From Flavobacteriales bacterium (GTDB lineage Bacteria > Bacteroidota > Bacteroidia > Flavobacteriales_F > PHOS-HE28), in assembly GCA_016710965.1 (NCBI GenBank), contig JADJTW010000014.1, forward strand, positions 1 to 64,000: DNA of 64,000 nucleotides, read 5' to 3'. Positions 26,951 through 35,746 of the stretch are shown in pieces. Both the position numbers and the translations under genes were made by a program. The notes beneath the pieces are model-generated. The model was given only the letters and a program-made list of their open reading frames with translations. It made no database searches and was not told the DNA's origin. Within the stretch, counting starts at the first letter, position 1, and each line of letters opens with the position of its first letter.

Positions 26951-27672
26951 TCAACGGAGCGTCATCACATCGTCGATCCCCATCGGGCGCGCCATGGTGA
27001 AGCCTTCACCGAAGGTGACCATGATGTGCCGTCCCATTTCTCGTGCGCGGCCCTCGAGGTAGGGCATGAAATCGGGGCGGGCGATGGGGCTCACGGGCTC
27101 GTTGTTCGCGGGATCGTGGAATTGCGACTTGAAGCAACGCAGGGCCTCGAGCTTCTTCGGCCAGTGCGGTGTGATGTCGAAGACGAGGTCGGGCCGCAGA
27201 TGATGGTCCTGGATGGCGTGCAGGACGGTAGTCGGTCGCCAGGCATCCTGCTCCGTGCCATCGTGTGAGGTGACTACTTTGCGCAAGCCGCTGAGGAAGC
27301 ACGCCTCGGCCACCAGCGCCGCACCGCGGCCGTGATCGGGATGGCGATCGCTGACGGCATTGGTGAAGATCACCTCGGCCGATGGCGGCGGATGCTGGTG
27401 ACCACCTTCAGCAGGCTCTCCTTGTCGCTGCGGAAGAAACCATCGGCCAGGCCGAGCTGGTAGCGGAAGCGCGCACCGAGCACCGCACGTGCGACCTCTG
27501 CTTCCTCGCGCCTGAGTTCCGGCGTGCCGCGCGTGCCCAATTCACCAGCGGTCAATTCAACAAGGCCCACCGAACGACCGAGCGCCACGTGGTGCAGCAA
27601 GGTGCCCGCCATGCTGATCTCCACATCATCGGGATGCGCGGTGATGCAGAGGATGTCGACCACCTCGCTCAT
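26951..27672 (-). CDS. bshB1: Bacillithiol biosynthesis deacetylase BshB1, frameshifted
   Basis: This is a PIG-L/LmbE-fold Zn-dependent deacetylase that converts GlcNAc-malate to GlcN-malate in bacillithiol synthesis. The first segment (27672 to about 27390) carries DILCITAHPDDVEISMAGTL and TAGELGTRGTPELRREEAEV. The second (27373 to 26951) carries NAVSDRHPDHGRGAALVAE and SQFHDPANNEPVSPIARPDF. Both metal-binding motifs (AHPDD and HPDHG) are intact. The reading frame breaks near 27385 in a GCGGC stretch: RRHRP should continue AEVIFTNAV. The joined length of about 240 residues matches the family, so I suspect a one-base error. Its start overlaps the gpx stop as ATGA. Confidence 0.85.
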
Positions 27673-28244
27673 TTGCCGTCGAGCCAGTTCATCACGCTCT
27701 CATCCATGGGCGATGTCCCCGCCCCCACCATCATCACCAGGCGGCCCTCCTCGTCGATCAGGTACTTCTGGAAGTTCCACTTCACTTCGCTGTCGAGGCT
27801 GCCGTTCAACGCCTTCTGCGTGAGCCATGCGTACACCGGGTGCTGCGCTGCGCCCTTCACGTCCACCTTGCTCATGAGCGGGAAGGTGACGCCGTAGTTC
27901 TTCTGGCAGAACTGCTCGATCTGCTTCGCATCGCCGGGCTCCTGTCCGCCGAACTGGTTGCACGGGAACCCGATGATCACCAATCCCTTTTCCTTGTACG
28001 CGTCGTACATCTCCTGCAACTGCGCGTACTGCGGGGTGTTACCGCACTCGCTGGCCACGTTCACCACCATCACCTTCTTCCCCTTCAACTGCGAGAGCGG
28101 GAAGGCCTTGCCGTGGATGTCGACGGCTTCGAGCGCATGGAAACTGGCGGCACCTTGCACGGGGGGCTGTGCCTGTTGCACGCCGCGGTGGCAACCGAAA
28201 AGGCCGAAGAAGGAGATCAGGAGCATCGTGTTCATGGTTCGCAT
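27669..28244 (-). CDS. Glutathione-peroxidase-family thiol peroxidase, lipoprotein
   Basis: A 191-residue protein with lipobox-like signal LLISFFGLFGC, predicting attachment to a membrane in the periplasm. The thioredoxin-fold peroxidase core keeps NVASECGNTPQYAQLQEMYD with the peroxidatic Cys in place of selenocysteine, the second motif GFPCNQFGGQEPG, and the Trp-Asn pair KWNFQKYLID. Most such bacterial enzymes reduce peroxides with thioredoxin and not glutathione. It overlaps bshB1 by 4 bases, so the operon links peroxide removal with bacillithiol, the low-molecular-weight thiol of this lineage. Confidence 0.9.
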   Translation of the reverse strand: MRTMNTMLLISFFGLFGCHRGVQQAQPPVQGAASFHALEAVDIHGKAFPLSQLKGKKVMVVNVASECGNTPQYAQLQEMYDAYKEKGLVIIGFPCNQFGGQEPGDAKQIEQFCQKNYGVTFPLMSKVDVKGAAQHPVYAWLTQKALNGSLDSEVKWNFQKYLIDEEGRLVMMVGAGTSPMDESVMNWLDGK

Positions 28245-28376
28245 GCGGGAGAGACGCCGCGAAGGTGGGCATTGTTCGGTGTCGGTGCGGTGTTAGCCCT
28301 GGGCCATGGGGTCTTCTGGGCATGTCAGCGCTAAGGCGGCAAACGACCGATCGAATCCACGTCAGGTCGGAAGGTC

Positions 28377-28403
28377 CGCAGATGCCACAGATAGCACAGA
28401 TAC
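28377..28403. repeat. Short GCAGATG/CACAGATA word repeats
   Basis: The words GCAGATGCCACAGATAGCACA belong to the same intergenic vocabulary as the 49-bp array near 46 kb and the duplicated block near 47.9 kb. The rest of the 380-base gap between gpx and the next gene shows nothing else I can name. Confidence 0.45.
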
Positions 28404-28623
28404 CGCCTTCGGCGTTTGGACAACGTTGGGCCGCGCAAACGGAACATCTGCGTCATCGGCTGATGAACGGCTCAACATTCAAGGAATGGCCATGGCAGAA
28501 ATGCAGGGCCGATAAGCGGCAAAGGCCCGATAGCCTTGGGTGTTAGCAACCGGAGGCCACGTCCTCGTCGGACGGCCCAAGGAGCGACGCTACCTTTTCC
28601 GCCGGACCCCGTACAACGCCGCC

Positions 28624-29454
28624 ATGACCCTGAACCGTTACCTGCTCTTTCCCCTGCTCGGACTGGCCCTTAGCGCCACCGCGCAGACCAACCTCCGCAT
28701 CATCGACCCCAGTGCTCTGGTGCTCCAACCCGACCTGGGCAACGACCGCGCTGCGCAGTCGGGCATGCAGGCCGCAGGCCTCGATCCCCATCTGCTGCAG
28801 AAGGCCGGGCAGCTGAGCGACCCCGCCAACTGGCCCATGGGCTTGCGCACCGATAGCGCGCGCATGGCCAACAAGGCCGCCATCCGCAACTACACCGCCT
28901 ACCTCATCTGCGAGTACGCCACCGACGAAGGCGCGCTCACCATCGTCTCGTTGCCCATCATGGCCAACATGCACATGCCCGATGAACTACGGGCACGCGA
29001 CGACCTGTACCTGGTGCTGCGCGCAGGGGGCACTGAAGTGGTGGAAGCCACCGTGATGAAGCCGGCCGCGAGCAAGGGACCCGCGTGGAAGAACCTGCGG
29101 CCAGCGCGCATCCTGAAGCCCGAGGACGTGTACGCCACCTACGACCTCAGCGACGACCCCGAGGCCCTGGCCATGCTGGATAAGCAGGGACTGAGCAAGC
29201 CCGAGATCGATGCGGTGGTCTTCCGCAGCCATGAGCGCAACTGGCCCAGCGGCATCGACAGCTTCGATGAGCGCTACCCGAAGCTCGCGAGCTTCAAGAA
29301 ATACAAGGCCTACCGCCTGGCCAAGTGGGATGACAAAGTGCTGCTCGTCATCCCCGCCGAGGCCAACAAGAAAGTGACCGCCGCCATGCGCCCCGTGCTC
29401 GACATCTATATGGTGTACAACGCAGGCGCGGTGAAGGTGAAGGAGAAGAAGTAG
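28624..29454 (+). CDS. Secreted hypothetical protein
   Basis: A 276-residue protein with signal peptide MTLNRYLLFPLLGLALSATA. The mature part has no repeats or sorting domain. Recognisable only as a soluble periplasmic or secreted protein with charged helices (ARILKPEDVYATYDLSDDPE, SFKKYKAYRLAKWDDKVLLV) and a basic end (VKVKEKK). It sits 27 bases before ccmB with its own reading direction and could be co-transcribed, but the box TACCTTCG between them suggests a promoter for the ccm genes. Function unknown. Confidence 0.7.
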   Translation: MTLNRYLLFPLLGLALSATAQTNLRIIDPSALVLQPDLGNDRAAQSGMQAAGLDPHLLQKAGQLSDPANWPMGLRTDSARMANKAAIRNYTAYLICEYATDEGALTIVSLPIMANMHMPDELRARDDLYLVLRAGGTEVVEATVMKPAASKGPAWKNLRPARILKPEDVYATYDLSDDPEALAMLDKQGLSKPEIDAVVFRSHERNWPSGIDSFDERYPKLASFKKYKAYRLAKWDDKVLLVIPAEANKKVTAAMRPVLDIYMVYNAGAVKVKEKK

Positions 29455-29468
29455 GACTGCCCCCCTTC

Positions 29469-29476
29469 TACCTTCG
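29469..29476 (+). promoter_or_regulatory. Putative -7 box for the ccm cluster
   Basis: TACCTTCG lies five bases before the GTG start of ccmB at 29482, matching the motif seen before tRNA-Ser and others. A transcript from here would be nearly leaderless. Confidence 0.4.
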
Positions 29477-29481
29477 ACCCC

Positions 29482-30150
29482 GTGAACCCACGCGAGGTCG
29501 CCCATCTCTTCCAGCTCGAAGTGGCCCTTGACCTGCGGCAACGCGCAGCCTGGGGCGGCATGCTGCTCTATGTGGTCAGCGCCGTGTACGTGGCCTACCT
29601 GGCCGTGCGCGGCACCCTGGGCACGGCCACGTGGAACGCGCTGTTCTGGATCATCCTGCTATTCGCAGCCTTCAATGCGCTCGCGCGCTCCTTCCAACGC
29701 GAGGATGGTGGAAGGCAGCTCTACCTGTACACCTTGGCGCATCCGCGCAATGTGGTGCTGGCGCGCGCACTGTACAATGCCGCCACCATGGTGGTGCTGA
29801 GCCTGCTGAGCTTGCTGTGCTACGTGCTCTTCATGGGCAGCGGTGCCATGGCCAAGGCCGACCTCGCGCAATTCGTGCTCGCCGTGGTGCTCGGCGGCAT
29901 CGGCTTCGCGGCGGTGCTCACGTTGATCGCGGCCATCGCGGCGCGTGCGGGCAATGGCATCGGCCTCATGGCCATCCTGGGCTTCCCCATCGTGCTGCCG
30001 ATGCTGTTGCTGGTGATGCGCACCAGCAAGCTCGCGCTCGACGGCGTGGCCTTCAGCGTGAACGCCACCTACTTCGGCGGCATCGTACTGCTGGATGTCA
30101 TCACGGTCACTTTGGCCTGGTTGCTCTTCCCCTACCTTTGGCGCGACTAG
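29482..30150 (+). CDS. ccmB: Heme exporter-type membrane protein CcmB
   Basis: A 222-residue inner-membrane protein starting at GTG, with six hydrophobic helices and the opening VAHLFQLEVALDLRQRAA that is typical of CcmB. Motifs SFQREDGGRQLYLYTLAHP and GFPIVLPMLLLVMRTSKLAL fit the family. CcmB pairs with the ATPase CcmA to release heme-loaded CcmE during cytochrome c maturation. CcmA is not adjacent in this window. GTG start chosen because upstream in-frame sequence lacks a better start and the -7-like box abuts it. Confidence 0.93.
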   Translation: MNPREVAHLFQLEVALDLRQRAAWGGMLLYVVSAVYVAYLAVRGTLGTATWNALFWIILLFAAFNALARSFQREDGGRQLYLYTLAHPRNVVLARALYNAATMVVLSLLSLLCYVLFMGSGAMAKADLAQFVLAVVLGGIGFAAVLTLIAAIAARAGNGIGLMAILGFPIVLPMLLLVMRTSKLALDGVAFSVNATYFGGIVLLDVITVTLAWLLFPYLWRD

Positions 30151-30246
30151 GAAGTGAACCGCAAAGCGCGCAAAGAACGCGAAGGAATGCCTGCGTACCG
30201 GGCTTGAAGACGATCATCGCTCCGCTCGCGAAGCTCCAACGAAACA

Positions 30247-31242
30247 ATGAAAGGATGGTGGTGGAAGGTACTGGCGGTGGTGCTGCTGCTCATCGCGTCC
30301 ATCGCCGCTCTGCGCGTGCCGCTCGCACCAGGGATCCTGAACGTATCGAAGTTGAGCCTGTCGCCCGGTCCGGCGGAATTGGTGATCACCGGCTACAGCA
30401 CGCGCTTCGATGATGCGACGCAGGTGCTGATCGCGAACGGCGGGCAATACCTCTGCGCGTCACGAACGAAAGCCATCGACGCCACGCACCTCAACGCGTA
30501 CTTCGAGGTCCCTGCCGGGATGCGCGACGACAGCAGCTATGTGATCGCCGACGGGATGGCCTTCGACACGCCGTTGTACACCGACAGCCTCGGCAGCGGC
30601 ATGGCCGACAACGGTTGTGCAGCGCCTGCCCCGCGCACAAAGGCCTTCCTCTTCCCCAACCTCAACCGGTTGGACGAGAGCATCCGCAACCTCTTCTTCC
30701 ACGTGCCCATGTGGTTCGCCATGATCGCCCTCATGGGCATCTCGGTCTATCATAGCATCCGCACGCTCGCCAGCAATTCGCTTGAACAAGACCGCAAGGC
30801 GGCGAGCGCCGTGCATGTGGGCCTGGTGTTCTGCGCACTGGGACTGGTGACCGGTGCGCTGTGGGCACGCAGCACCTGGGGCGATTTCTGGACCAGCGAT
30901 GTGAAGCTGAACGGCGCGGCGGTGACGGCTTTGATCTACCTGGCCTATCTGGTGCTGCGCGGATCCATCGCCGACCCTTACAAGCGCGCGCGGCTGGCGG
31001 GCATCTACAACATCTTCGCCTTCGTGCTGCTGGTGCTTTTCCTCTTCGTGGTGCCTCGCCTCAACGCCGTGGACAGCCTGCACCCCGGCAATGGTGGCAA
31101 CAGCGGCTTCAACGACCTGGACCTTGACAACCGGCTGCGCGTGGTCTTCTACCCCGCCGTGCTGGGCTGGATCCTGCTGGGCGCGTGGATGTGCGAACTT
31201 CGCGACCGCGCCGCACGAGCGGCCGAACACCTGGACCGATGA
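30247..31242 (+). CDS. ccmC: CcmC/CcsA-family heme handling protein
   Basis: A 331-residue membrane protein. An N-terminal membrane anchor and extracytoplasmic domain (about 130 residues, containing a Cys-rich SGMADNGCAAPAP loop) precede six helices. The family heme-presentation motif appears as STWGDFWTSDVKLNG, where the usual Trp-Asp is Ser-Asp as in several Bacteroidota sequences known to me. Conserved His in LFFHVPMWFAM and SAVHVGLVF likely ligate heme. It delivers heme to CcmE. It overlaps ccmD by ATGA. Confidence 0.9.
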   Translation: MKGWWWKVLAVVLLLIASIAALRVPLAPGILNVSKLSLSPGPAELVITGYSTRFDDATQVLIANGGQYLCASRTKAIDATHLNAYFEVPAGMRDDSSYVIADGMAFDTPLYTDSLGSGMADNGCAAPAPRTKAFLFPNLNRLDESIRNLFFHVPMWFAMIALMGISVYHSIRTLASNSLEQDRKAASAVHVGLVFCALGLVTGALWARSTWGDFWTSDVKLNGAAVTALIYLAYLVLRGSIADPYKRARLAGIYNIFAFVLLVLFLFVVPRLNAVDSLHPGNGGNSGFNDLDLDNRLRVVFYPAVLGWILLGAWMCELRDRAARAAEHLDR

Positions 31243-31445
31243 AGACGTTCATCACCCTTACCCTGCTTTTCATCGCCTGCGTTGCGCATGCGCAGGACGG
31301 AACACCGGTGGGCGACGCGCTCACGGGCAACAGCAAGTTGAACGTAGTGGTTGCTGTCGTGGGCGTGATCGTCCTGGGTATCGGCATCTGGATGTTCGCG
31401 ATGGACCGGAAGCTGTCGCGGATGGAGAAGCGGATGGACAAGTAG
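31239..31445 (+). CDS. ccmD: CcmD-like small membrane protein
   Basis: A 68-residue protein. Signal or membrane segment MKTFITLTLLFIACVAHA, then a single helix VVVAVVGVIVLGIGIWMFAM and a charged tail (DRKLSRMEKRMDK). Size and position, between ccmC (ATGA overlap) and ccmE (1 base apart), identify it as the CcmD equivalent, which in other bacteria helps release holo-CcmE from the CcmABC complex. Sequence alone is weak. Confidence 0.75.
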   Translation: MKTFITLTLLFIACVAHAQDGTPVGDALTGNSKLNVVVAVVGVIVLGIGIWMFAMDRKLSRMEKRMDK

Positions 31446-31446
31446 C

Positions 31447-31836
31447 ATGAAGCGCACGCACATCATCGCCATCGTCATCATCGCCGTGGCCATCGGCATG
31501 CTGGTGGGCTCGTTGTACGACAGCAGCACCTACGCCGACCTGAAGGAAGCGCTGGCCGAGCCGGGCGAGGAGTTCCACGTGGTGGGCACATTGGACCGCA
31601 GCCAGCCCATCGTGTACGAGCCCAGCTTGAACGCGAGCCTCACCACCTTCACCATGCGCGACCTCAACGGCCTCTCCTGCACCGTGCATCTGGCCAAGGC
31701 CAAGCCGCAGGACCTGGAACGCAGCGAGCGCATCGTGCTCATCGGCAGCGCCAACGCGAGCGGCGAATTCGAGGCGCGCGATATGCTGATGAAGTGCCCG
31801 AGCAAGTACAATGAGGAGCACGCCATCGAAGGCTGA
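31447..31836 (+). CDS. ccmE: Cytochrome c maturation heme chaperone CcmE, CxxxY variant
   Basis: A 129-residue membrane-anchored protein: N-terminal helix MKRTHIIAIVIIAVAIGMLV, then an OB-fold beta domain (EEFHVVGTLDRSQPIVYEPS, SCTVHLAKAKPQDLERSERI). Classical CcmE binds heme through the His of HxxxY. Here the equivalent sequence is LMKCPSKYNEEHA, so Cys117 replaces His and Tyr121 is kept. Cys-type CcmE is known from some deltaproteobacteria and archaea. It transfers heme to apocytochromes via CcmF. Confidence 0.92.
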   Translation: MKRTHIIAIVIIAVAIGMLVGSLYDSSTYADLKEALAEPGEEFHVVGTLDRSQPIVYEPSLNASLTTFTMRDLNGLSCTVHLAKAKPQDLERSERIVLIGSANASGEFEARDMLMKCPSKYNEEHAIEG

Positions 31837-31946
31837 AGGCTGAAGGCTGAAAAGTGAAAGCTGAAGTGGAAGGTCAAGGGTGGTAAGACCGCTTCGCTCC
31901 GCTCGCGGTGGCGAGGCAGGCGTAAGACAGGCCGAAGGATCGTAGG

Positions 31947-34805
31947 ATGATGGATACCAACAGCATTGAATACATCGGTGAGCACGCCTGGGCGGGCATG
32001 CTGGGCCATGTGCTCACCGCCCTCTCACTGGTGGGCGCCGCCGTGGCCACGCTCGGCTACTTCCTGGGCGCGCAGCGCAAGCAAGTGCAATGGAGCGCGT
32101 TGGGACGGATGGGCTTCCGCATGCACAGCGCAGCGGTGCTGGGCATCGTAGTGGTGCTCTTCACCATGCTGTTCAACCACTGGTTCGAATACAACTACGT
32201 GTGGAAGCACAGCAACCTGCAGATGCCGCTGAAGTACATCGCCAGTTGCTTCTGGGAAGGACAGGAAGGATCCTTCCTGCTGTGGACCTTCTGGCACATG
32301 GTGCTGGGCAACATCCTCATCTGGCGCTTCCGGCGCCGGGCCAGCACGACAGCGGAATGGGAGCCGTACGTGATGGCGGTGATCGCCCTGGTGCAAGTCT
32401 TCCTCGCCTTCATGCTGCTGGGCATCTACGTGGGCGATACCAAGCTCGGCAGTTCGCCCTTCCTGCTCATGCGCGAGATCGAGAGCAACATCGGCCTGCC
32501 GTGGACGATGATCCCCGATTACCTGGCGCGCATACCGCAACTGGCCGACGGCGAGGGGCTGAACCCGCTGCTGCAGAACTACTGGATGGTGATCCATCCG
32601 CCCACGCTCTTCCTGGGCTTCGCCGCCACGCTGGTGCCCTTCGCATTCGCCATCTCGGGCCTGTGGCGCGGGCAACGCACGCAGTGGATCGCGCCCGCGC
32701 TGCCGTGGACCTTCTTCGGCGTGATGGTGCTGGGCACCGGCATCCTCATGGGCGGCGCGTGGGCCTACGAGGCGCTCAGCTTCGGTGGCTTCTGGGCCTG
32801 GGACCCTGTGGAGAACGCTTCGCTCGTTCCCTGGATCACGCTCGTGGCCGCCGGTCACCTCATGCTGGTGAACAAGCGCAAGGAAACCTCGCTCTTCGCC
32901 GCCTATCTGCTCACGCTCATCACCTTCATCCTCGTCCTCTACTCCACCTTCCTCACGCGCAGCGGCGTGCTGGGCGATACCAGCGTACACAGTTTCACCG
33001 GCGACGGCATGCTGCCGGCGCTGGTGCGCTTCCTCCTGATCTTCATCGGCATCAGCGCCGCGCTCATGCACCCCGATCGCGCGCAACGCCGCTTCTATGT
33101 CCTCGTCTCGCTCGCGCTGCTCGTCATCGGCGTGGTGCTGGAAGTGGAAGTGCCCGCCATCCTCCTTTTCGGCCTGCTCACCATCGTGCATCTGGCGCAG
33201 AGCTACCGCCAGGGCTTCATGGACAGTTCGCCGGAGGAGAGCGCATGGTCGCGCGAGTTCTGGATCTTCATCGGGTCGTTGATCCTGCTGCTGAGCGCGG
33301 CGCAGATCACCTTCAGCACCAGCATCCCGGTCTTCAACCTGCTGCTGGAGCCCTTCGAGCGGCTCTTCGCATGGATCGGCCGCCAGACCGGCAGCAGCTT
33401 CTTCACCAACCTCGGCGACATCGACATCGCTCCGCCCGCCAAGCCCAAGCCGCACTACAACAAATTCCAGGTGCCGCTGAGTATGATCGTCGCCTTCCTC
33501 GTGGCCTTCACGCAATACCTGCGCTGGCGCACCAGCGACTTCGGCCAGTTCATGCGCAAGCTCGCCGTGCCGCTGGTGCTCTCGATCATCCTCGCCGTGG
33601 TGCTCACCCTGGCGCTGGGCTATTCCTGGCGCGAATTCACCTTGGTGGCCCTGCTCTTCACCACCTGCTTCGCTGCCATCGCCAACATCGCCTACGTGCC
33701 GCTGGTGCTCAAGGGCAGCTTGAAGAACGCCGGGCCCAGCATAGCGCACACCGGCTTCGCGCTGGTGCTCCTCGGCGCGCTCGTCAGCACCAGCCGCAGC
33801 GATGCCGTGAGCAGCAATGCGCGCAACATGGACCTTCGATACCTCAGCGAAGAGTTCAGCAACAGCGAGGACATCCTGCTGTACCGCGGCGACACCGTGC
33901 GCATGGGCGACCACTACGTGCATTACGAGTCGAAGCGCCATGACGGCGTGAACCTGCATTATGAGATGGACTACTTCGCCGTGCGGCCGCGCACCTATCA
34001 TGCGGGCGATACGGTGCGGATCGGCGGAGCGCTCTTCCGCGCGCGCGACGATCACCAGGCAGGCGCCGACTTCCTGGCCCAGCAGCCCGACCATTGGGAA
34101 GAACTGCGCAGCTACAGCAAGCGCGAGCTCTGGCACGCGCGCGAGTGGACGCCCACGGCGCCGGGCGACAGCCTCTTCACCCTTGCGCCCTTCGTGCAGT
34201 TGAACAAGAAGTTCGGCAACGTGGCCGAGCCCAGCACCAAGCACTGGCCCGGTCGCGACCTGTACACCCACATCCGCTACGCCGACCTGGCGATCGACCC
34301 CGACACGCTCGCCGATGGCAGCATAACGCCTGACGACCGCTGGATGCCCGATCGCCTGCACGAGAAACAGGTGGGCGATACGATCGTGACGCCCACGAGC
34401 GTGGTGATCATCGACAGCGTGTACACGGTGAGCGACAGCGCCACGAAGGCCATGCTCGGCGAGCAGTACACCGTGTACGCCGCGCTGCTGCGCATCCGCG
34501 ACCTGTACAACCCCGAGCGCTGGTTCGAGGCGCGGCCCCTGGTGATCTACGCGCACGGTCAGCCCGTGGCGGGGCGCGCGGCCGAGGTGGCTCCGTTGCG
34601 CATCAAGTACGGGCTTGCCACGGTCGACGGAGAGAAGCTCGGCATCAACGTGGCCGAAGCAGAGTTCGTGGTGATGCACGCCATCGTGTTCCCCGGCATC
34701 AACATCCTCTGGATCGGCTGCATCCTGCTGGCGCTGGGCACGGGCCTGGCCGTATGGCAGCGCATCAAAGGAGCAAAGGCACCACCACCACTACCGCATG
34801 CCTAG
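31947..34805 (+). CDS. ccmF: Cytochrome c heme lyase subunit CcmF
   Basis: A 952-residue polytopic protein. It contains family features FFGGFWAWDPVENASLVPW (WWD heme-binding segment, near residues 280-300), YSTFLTRSGVLGDTSVHSF and STFLTRS, plus several His between helices. About 13-15 helices are followed by a large extracytoplasmic C-terminal domain of about 330 residues rich in beta strands, and a last helix GINILWIGCILLALGTGLAV. It covalently attaches heme to CxxCH motifs. The 110-base gap before it contains GGCTGAA repeats. Its stop codon TAG is the first three bases of the repeat at 34803. Confidence 0.93.
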   Translation: MMDTNSIEYIGEHAWAGMLGHVLTALSLVGAAVATLGYFLGAQRKQVQWSALGRMGFRMHSAAVLGIVVVLFTMLFNHWFEYNYVWKHSNLQMPLKYIASCFWEGQEGSFLLWTFWHMVLGNILIWRFRRRASTTAEWEPYVMAVIALVQVFLAFMLLGIYVGDTKLGSSPFLLMREIESNIGLPWTMIPDYLARIPQLADGEGLNPLLQNYWMVIHPPTLFLGFAATLVPFAFAISGLWRGQRTQWIAPALPWTFFGVMVLGTGILMGGAWAYEALSFGGFWAWDPVENASLVPWITLVAAGHLMLVNKRKETSLFAAYLLTLITFILVLYSTFLTRSGVLGDTSVHSFTGDGMLPALVRFLLIFIGISAALMHPDRAQRRFYVLVSLALLVIGVVLEVEVPAILLFGLLTIVHLAQSYRQGFMDSSPEESAWSREFWIFIGSLILLLSAAQITFSTSIPVFNLLLEPFERLFAWIGRQTGSSFFTNLGDIDIAPPAKPKPHYNKFQVPLSMIVAFLVAFTQYLRWRTSDFGQFMRKLAVPLVLSIILAVVLTLALGYSWREFTLVALLFTTCFAAIANIAYVPLVLKGSLKNAGPSIAHTGFALVLLGALVSTSRSDAVSSNARNMDLRYLSEEFSNSEDILLYRGDTVRMGDHYVHYESKRHDGVNLHYEMDYFAVRPRTYHAGDTVRIGGALFRARDDHQAGADFLAQQPDHWEELRSYSKRELWHAREWTPTAPGDSLFTLAPFVQLNKKFGNVAEPSTKHWPGRDLYTHIRYADLAIDPDTLADGSITPDDRWMPDRLHEKQVGDTIVTPTSVVIIDSVYTVSDSATKAMLGEQYTVYAALLRIRDLYNPERWFEARPLVIYAHGQPVAGRAAEVAPLRIKYGLATVDGEKLGINVAEAEFVVMHAIVFPGINILWIGCILLALGTGLAVWQRIKGAKAPPPLPHA

Positions 34806-34967
34806 AAGCCATCTCAAAATAATCCTTCGGGCTGCACCGGCGCCTCTTTCGGCCATCCTGCGTTGCTCAACCCTTACAGAGCGTCCAGCTATGCGCGGGC
34901 TTCGCGCCTTGGCTGGCCGAAAGATCCATCCGGTTCGCTTCCAAAAACTATTTTGAGATGGCTTCTA
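34803..34967. repeat. Inverted-terminus intergenic repeat, copy 2
   Basis: A 165-base element with perfect 19-base inverted ends TAGAAGCCATCTCAAAATA and TATTTTGAGATGGCTTCTA. The interior contains GGGCTGCACC, CCTCTTTCGGCC and TTCGCGCCTTGGCTGGCC. It is homologous to the degraded copy at 19209-19354. The left end supplies the stop codon TAG of ccmF; the right end (GAGATGGCTTCTA) supplies the start codon ATG of the DUF2520 gene. No transposase or target duplication is visible. It may act as a hairpin between operons. Confidence 0.85.
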
Positions 34968-35746
34968 ACGTCCTCCTCATCGGCACCGGCCGCATGGCCT
35001 ACCACCTGGGCCACGCCATCCGCGAAGCGAAAGTGCCCATCGTGGGCGTTACGGGCCGCAACGCCGAGCAGCTCGCCGACCTCGCACGCTTCCTGAAAGT
35101 TCCAGCGCTGGCCTGGGGCCGGTCGCTGCCCGAAGCCGATGTGGTGCTGATCGCCACCAGCGATGACAGCATCGGCGAAGTGGCGCGCAAGCTCGCGCCC
35201 GCGAACAACGTGATCGCGCACACCGCGGGTACCGTCAGCCTCGACGTGCTGCAGCCGCATGCGAACCGCGGCGTGCTGTGGCCGGTACAGACCTTGAGCC
35301 ACGGAGCGCCCATCGAGCTGAAAGATGTGCCGCTGGTGATCGAGACGAACACGGCTGCGGCCCGCGATGCCCTGCTGAAGCTCGCGCGCGCCATCAGCAC
35401 CAGCGTGTTCGAGCTCACGCACGAGCAACGCGAGATCATGCACCTGGCGGCCGTGCTCACGAGCAACTTCCCCGTCTTCCTCGTGCGCGAAGCGCAACGC
35501 CTGCTGAAGCAGCAGAAACTGCCGCCCGACCTGCTGATGCCGCTGTGGCGCACCACCGCCAGCAAGGTGGGCACCATCGGCCCCGAGCAGTCGCTCACAG
35601 GGCCTGCGCGCCGGGGCGATACGCGCTCCATCCAGCGCCACCTCGATCTGTTGGCCGGCGAAGCCGATCTTCGCCGCGCCTATGCGCAACTGAGCACCAT
35701 GGTGCTGAAGGCGTACGGCCACAGCACCGATGGCATCGACCTATAA
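34958..35746 (+). CDS. Rossmann-fold oxidoreductase-like protein, DUF2520
   Basis: A 262-residue protein with N-terminal NAD(P)-binding fold (VLLIGTGRMAYHLGHAIREA; G-x-G-x-x) and a helical C-terminal DUF2520 domain (LTHEQREIMHLAAVLTSNF, RRGDTRSIQRHLDLLAG). Related to F420/ketopantoate reductase folds but the substrate is unknown. The start codon lies in the right end of the inverted repeat: ATGGCTTCTAACGTC. It overlaps kdsC by 17 bases and heads a DUF2520-HAD-UbiA-Maf cluster commonly conserved in Bacteroidota. Confidence 0.85.
   Translation: MASNVLLIGTGRMAYHLGHAIREAKVPIVGVTGRNAEQLADLARFLKVPALAWGRSLPEADVVLIATSDDSIGEVARKLAPANNVIAHTAGTVSLDVLQPHANRGVLWPVQTLSHGAPIELKDVPLVIETNTAAARDALLKLARAISTSVFELTHEQREIMHLAAVLTSNFPVFLVREAQRLLKQQKLPPDLLMPLWRTTASKVGTIGPEQSLTGPARRGDTRSIQRHLDLLAGEADLRRAYAQLSTMVLKAYGHSTDGIDL

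Noticed and set aside
32025..34679. An 884-codon open frame on the minus strand opposite ccmF
   Set aside because: It is a composition shadow in GC-rich DNA: it is rich in His, Glu, Arg and Ala without domains, while the plus strand encodes a complete CcmF.
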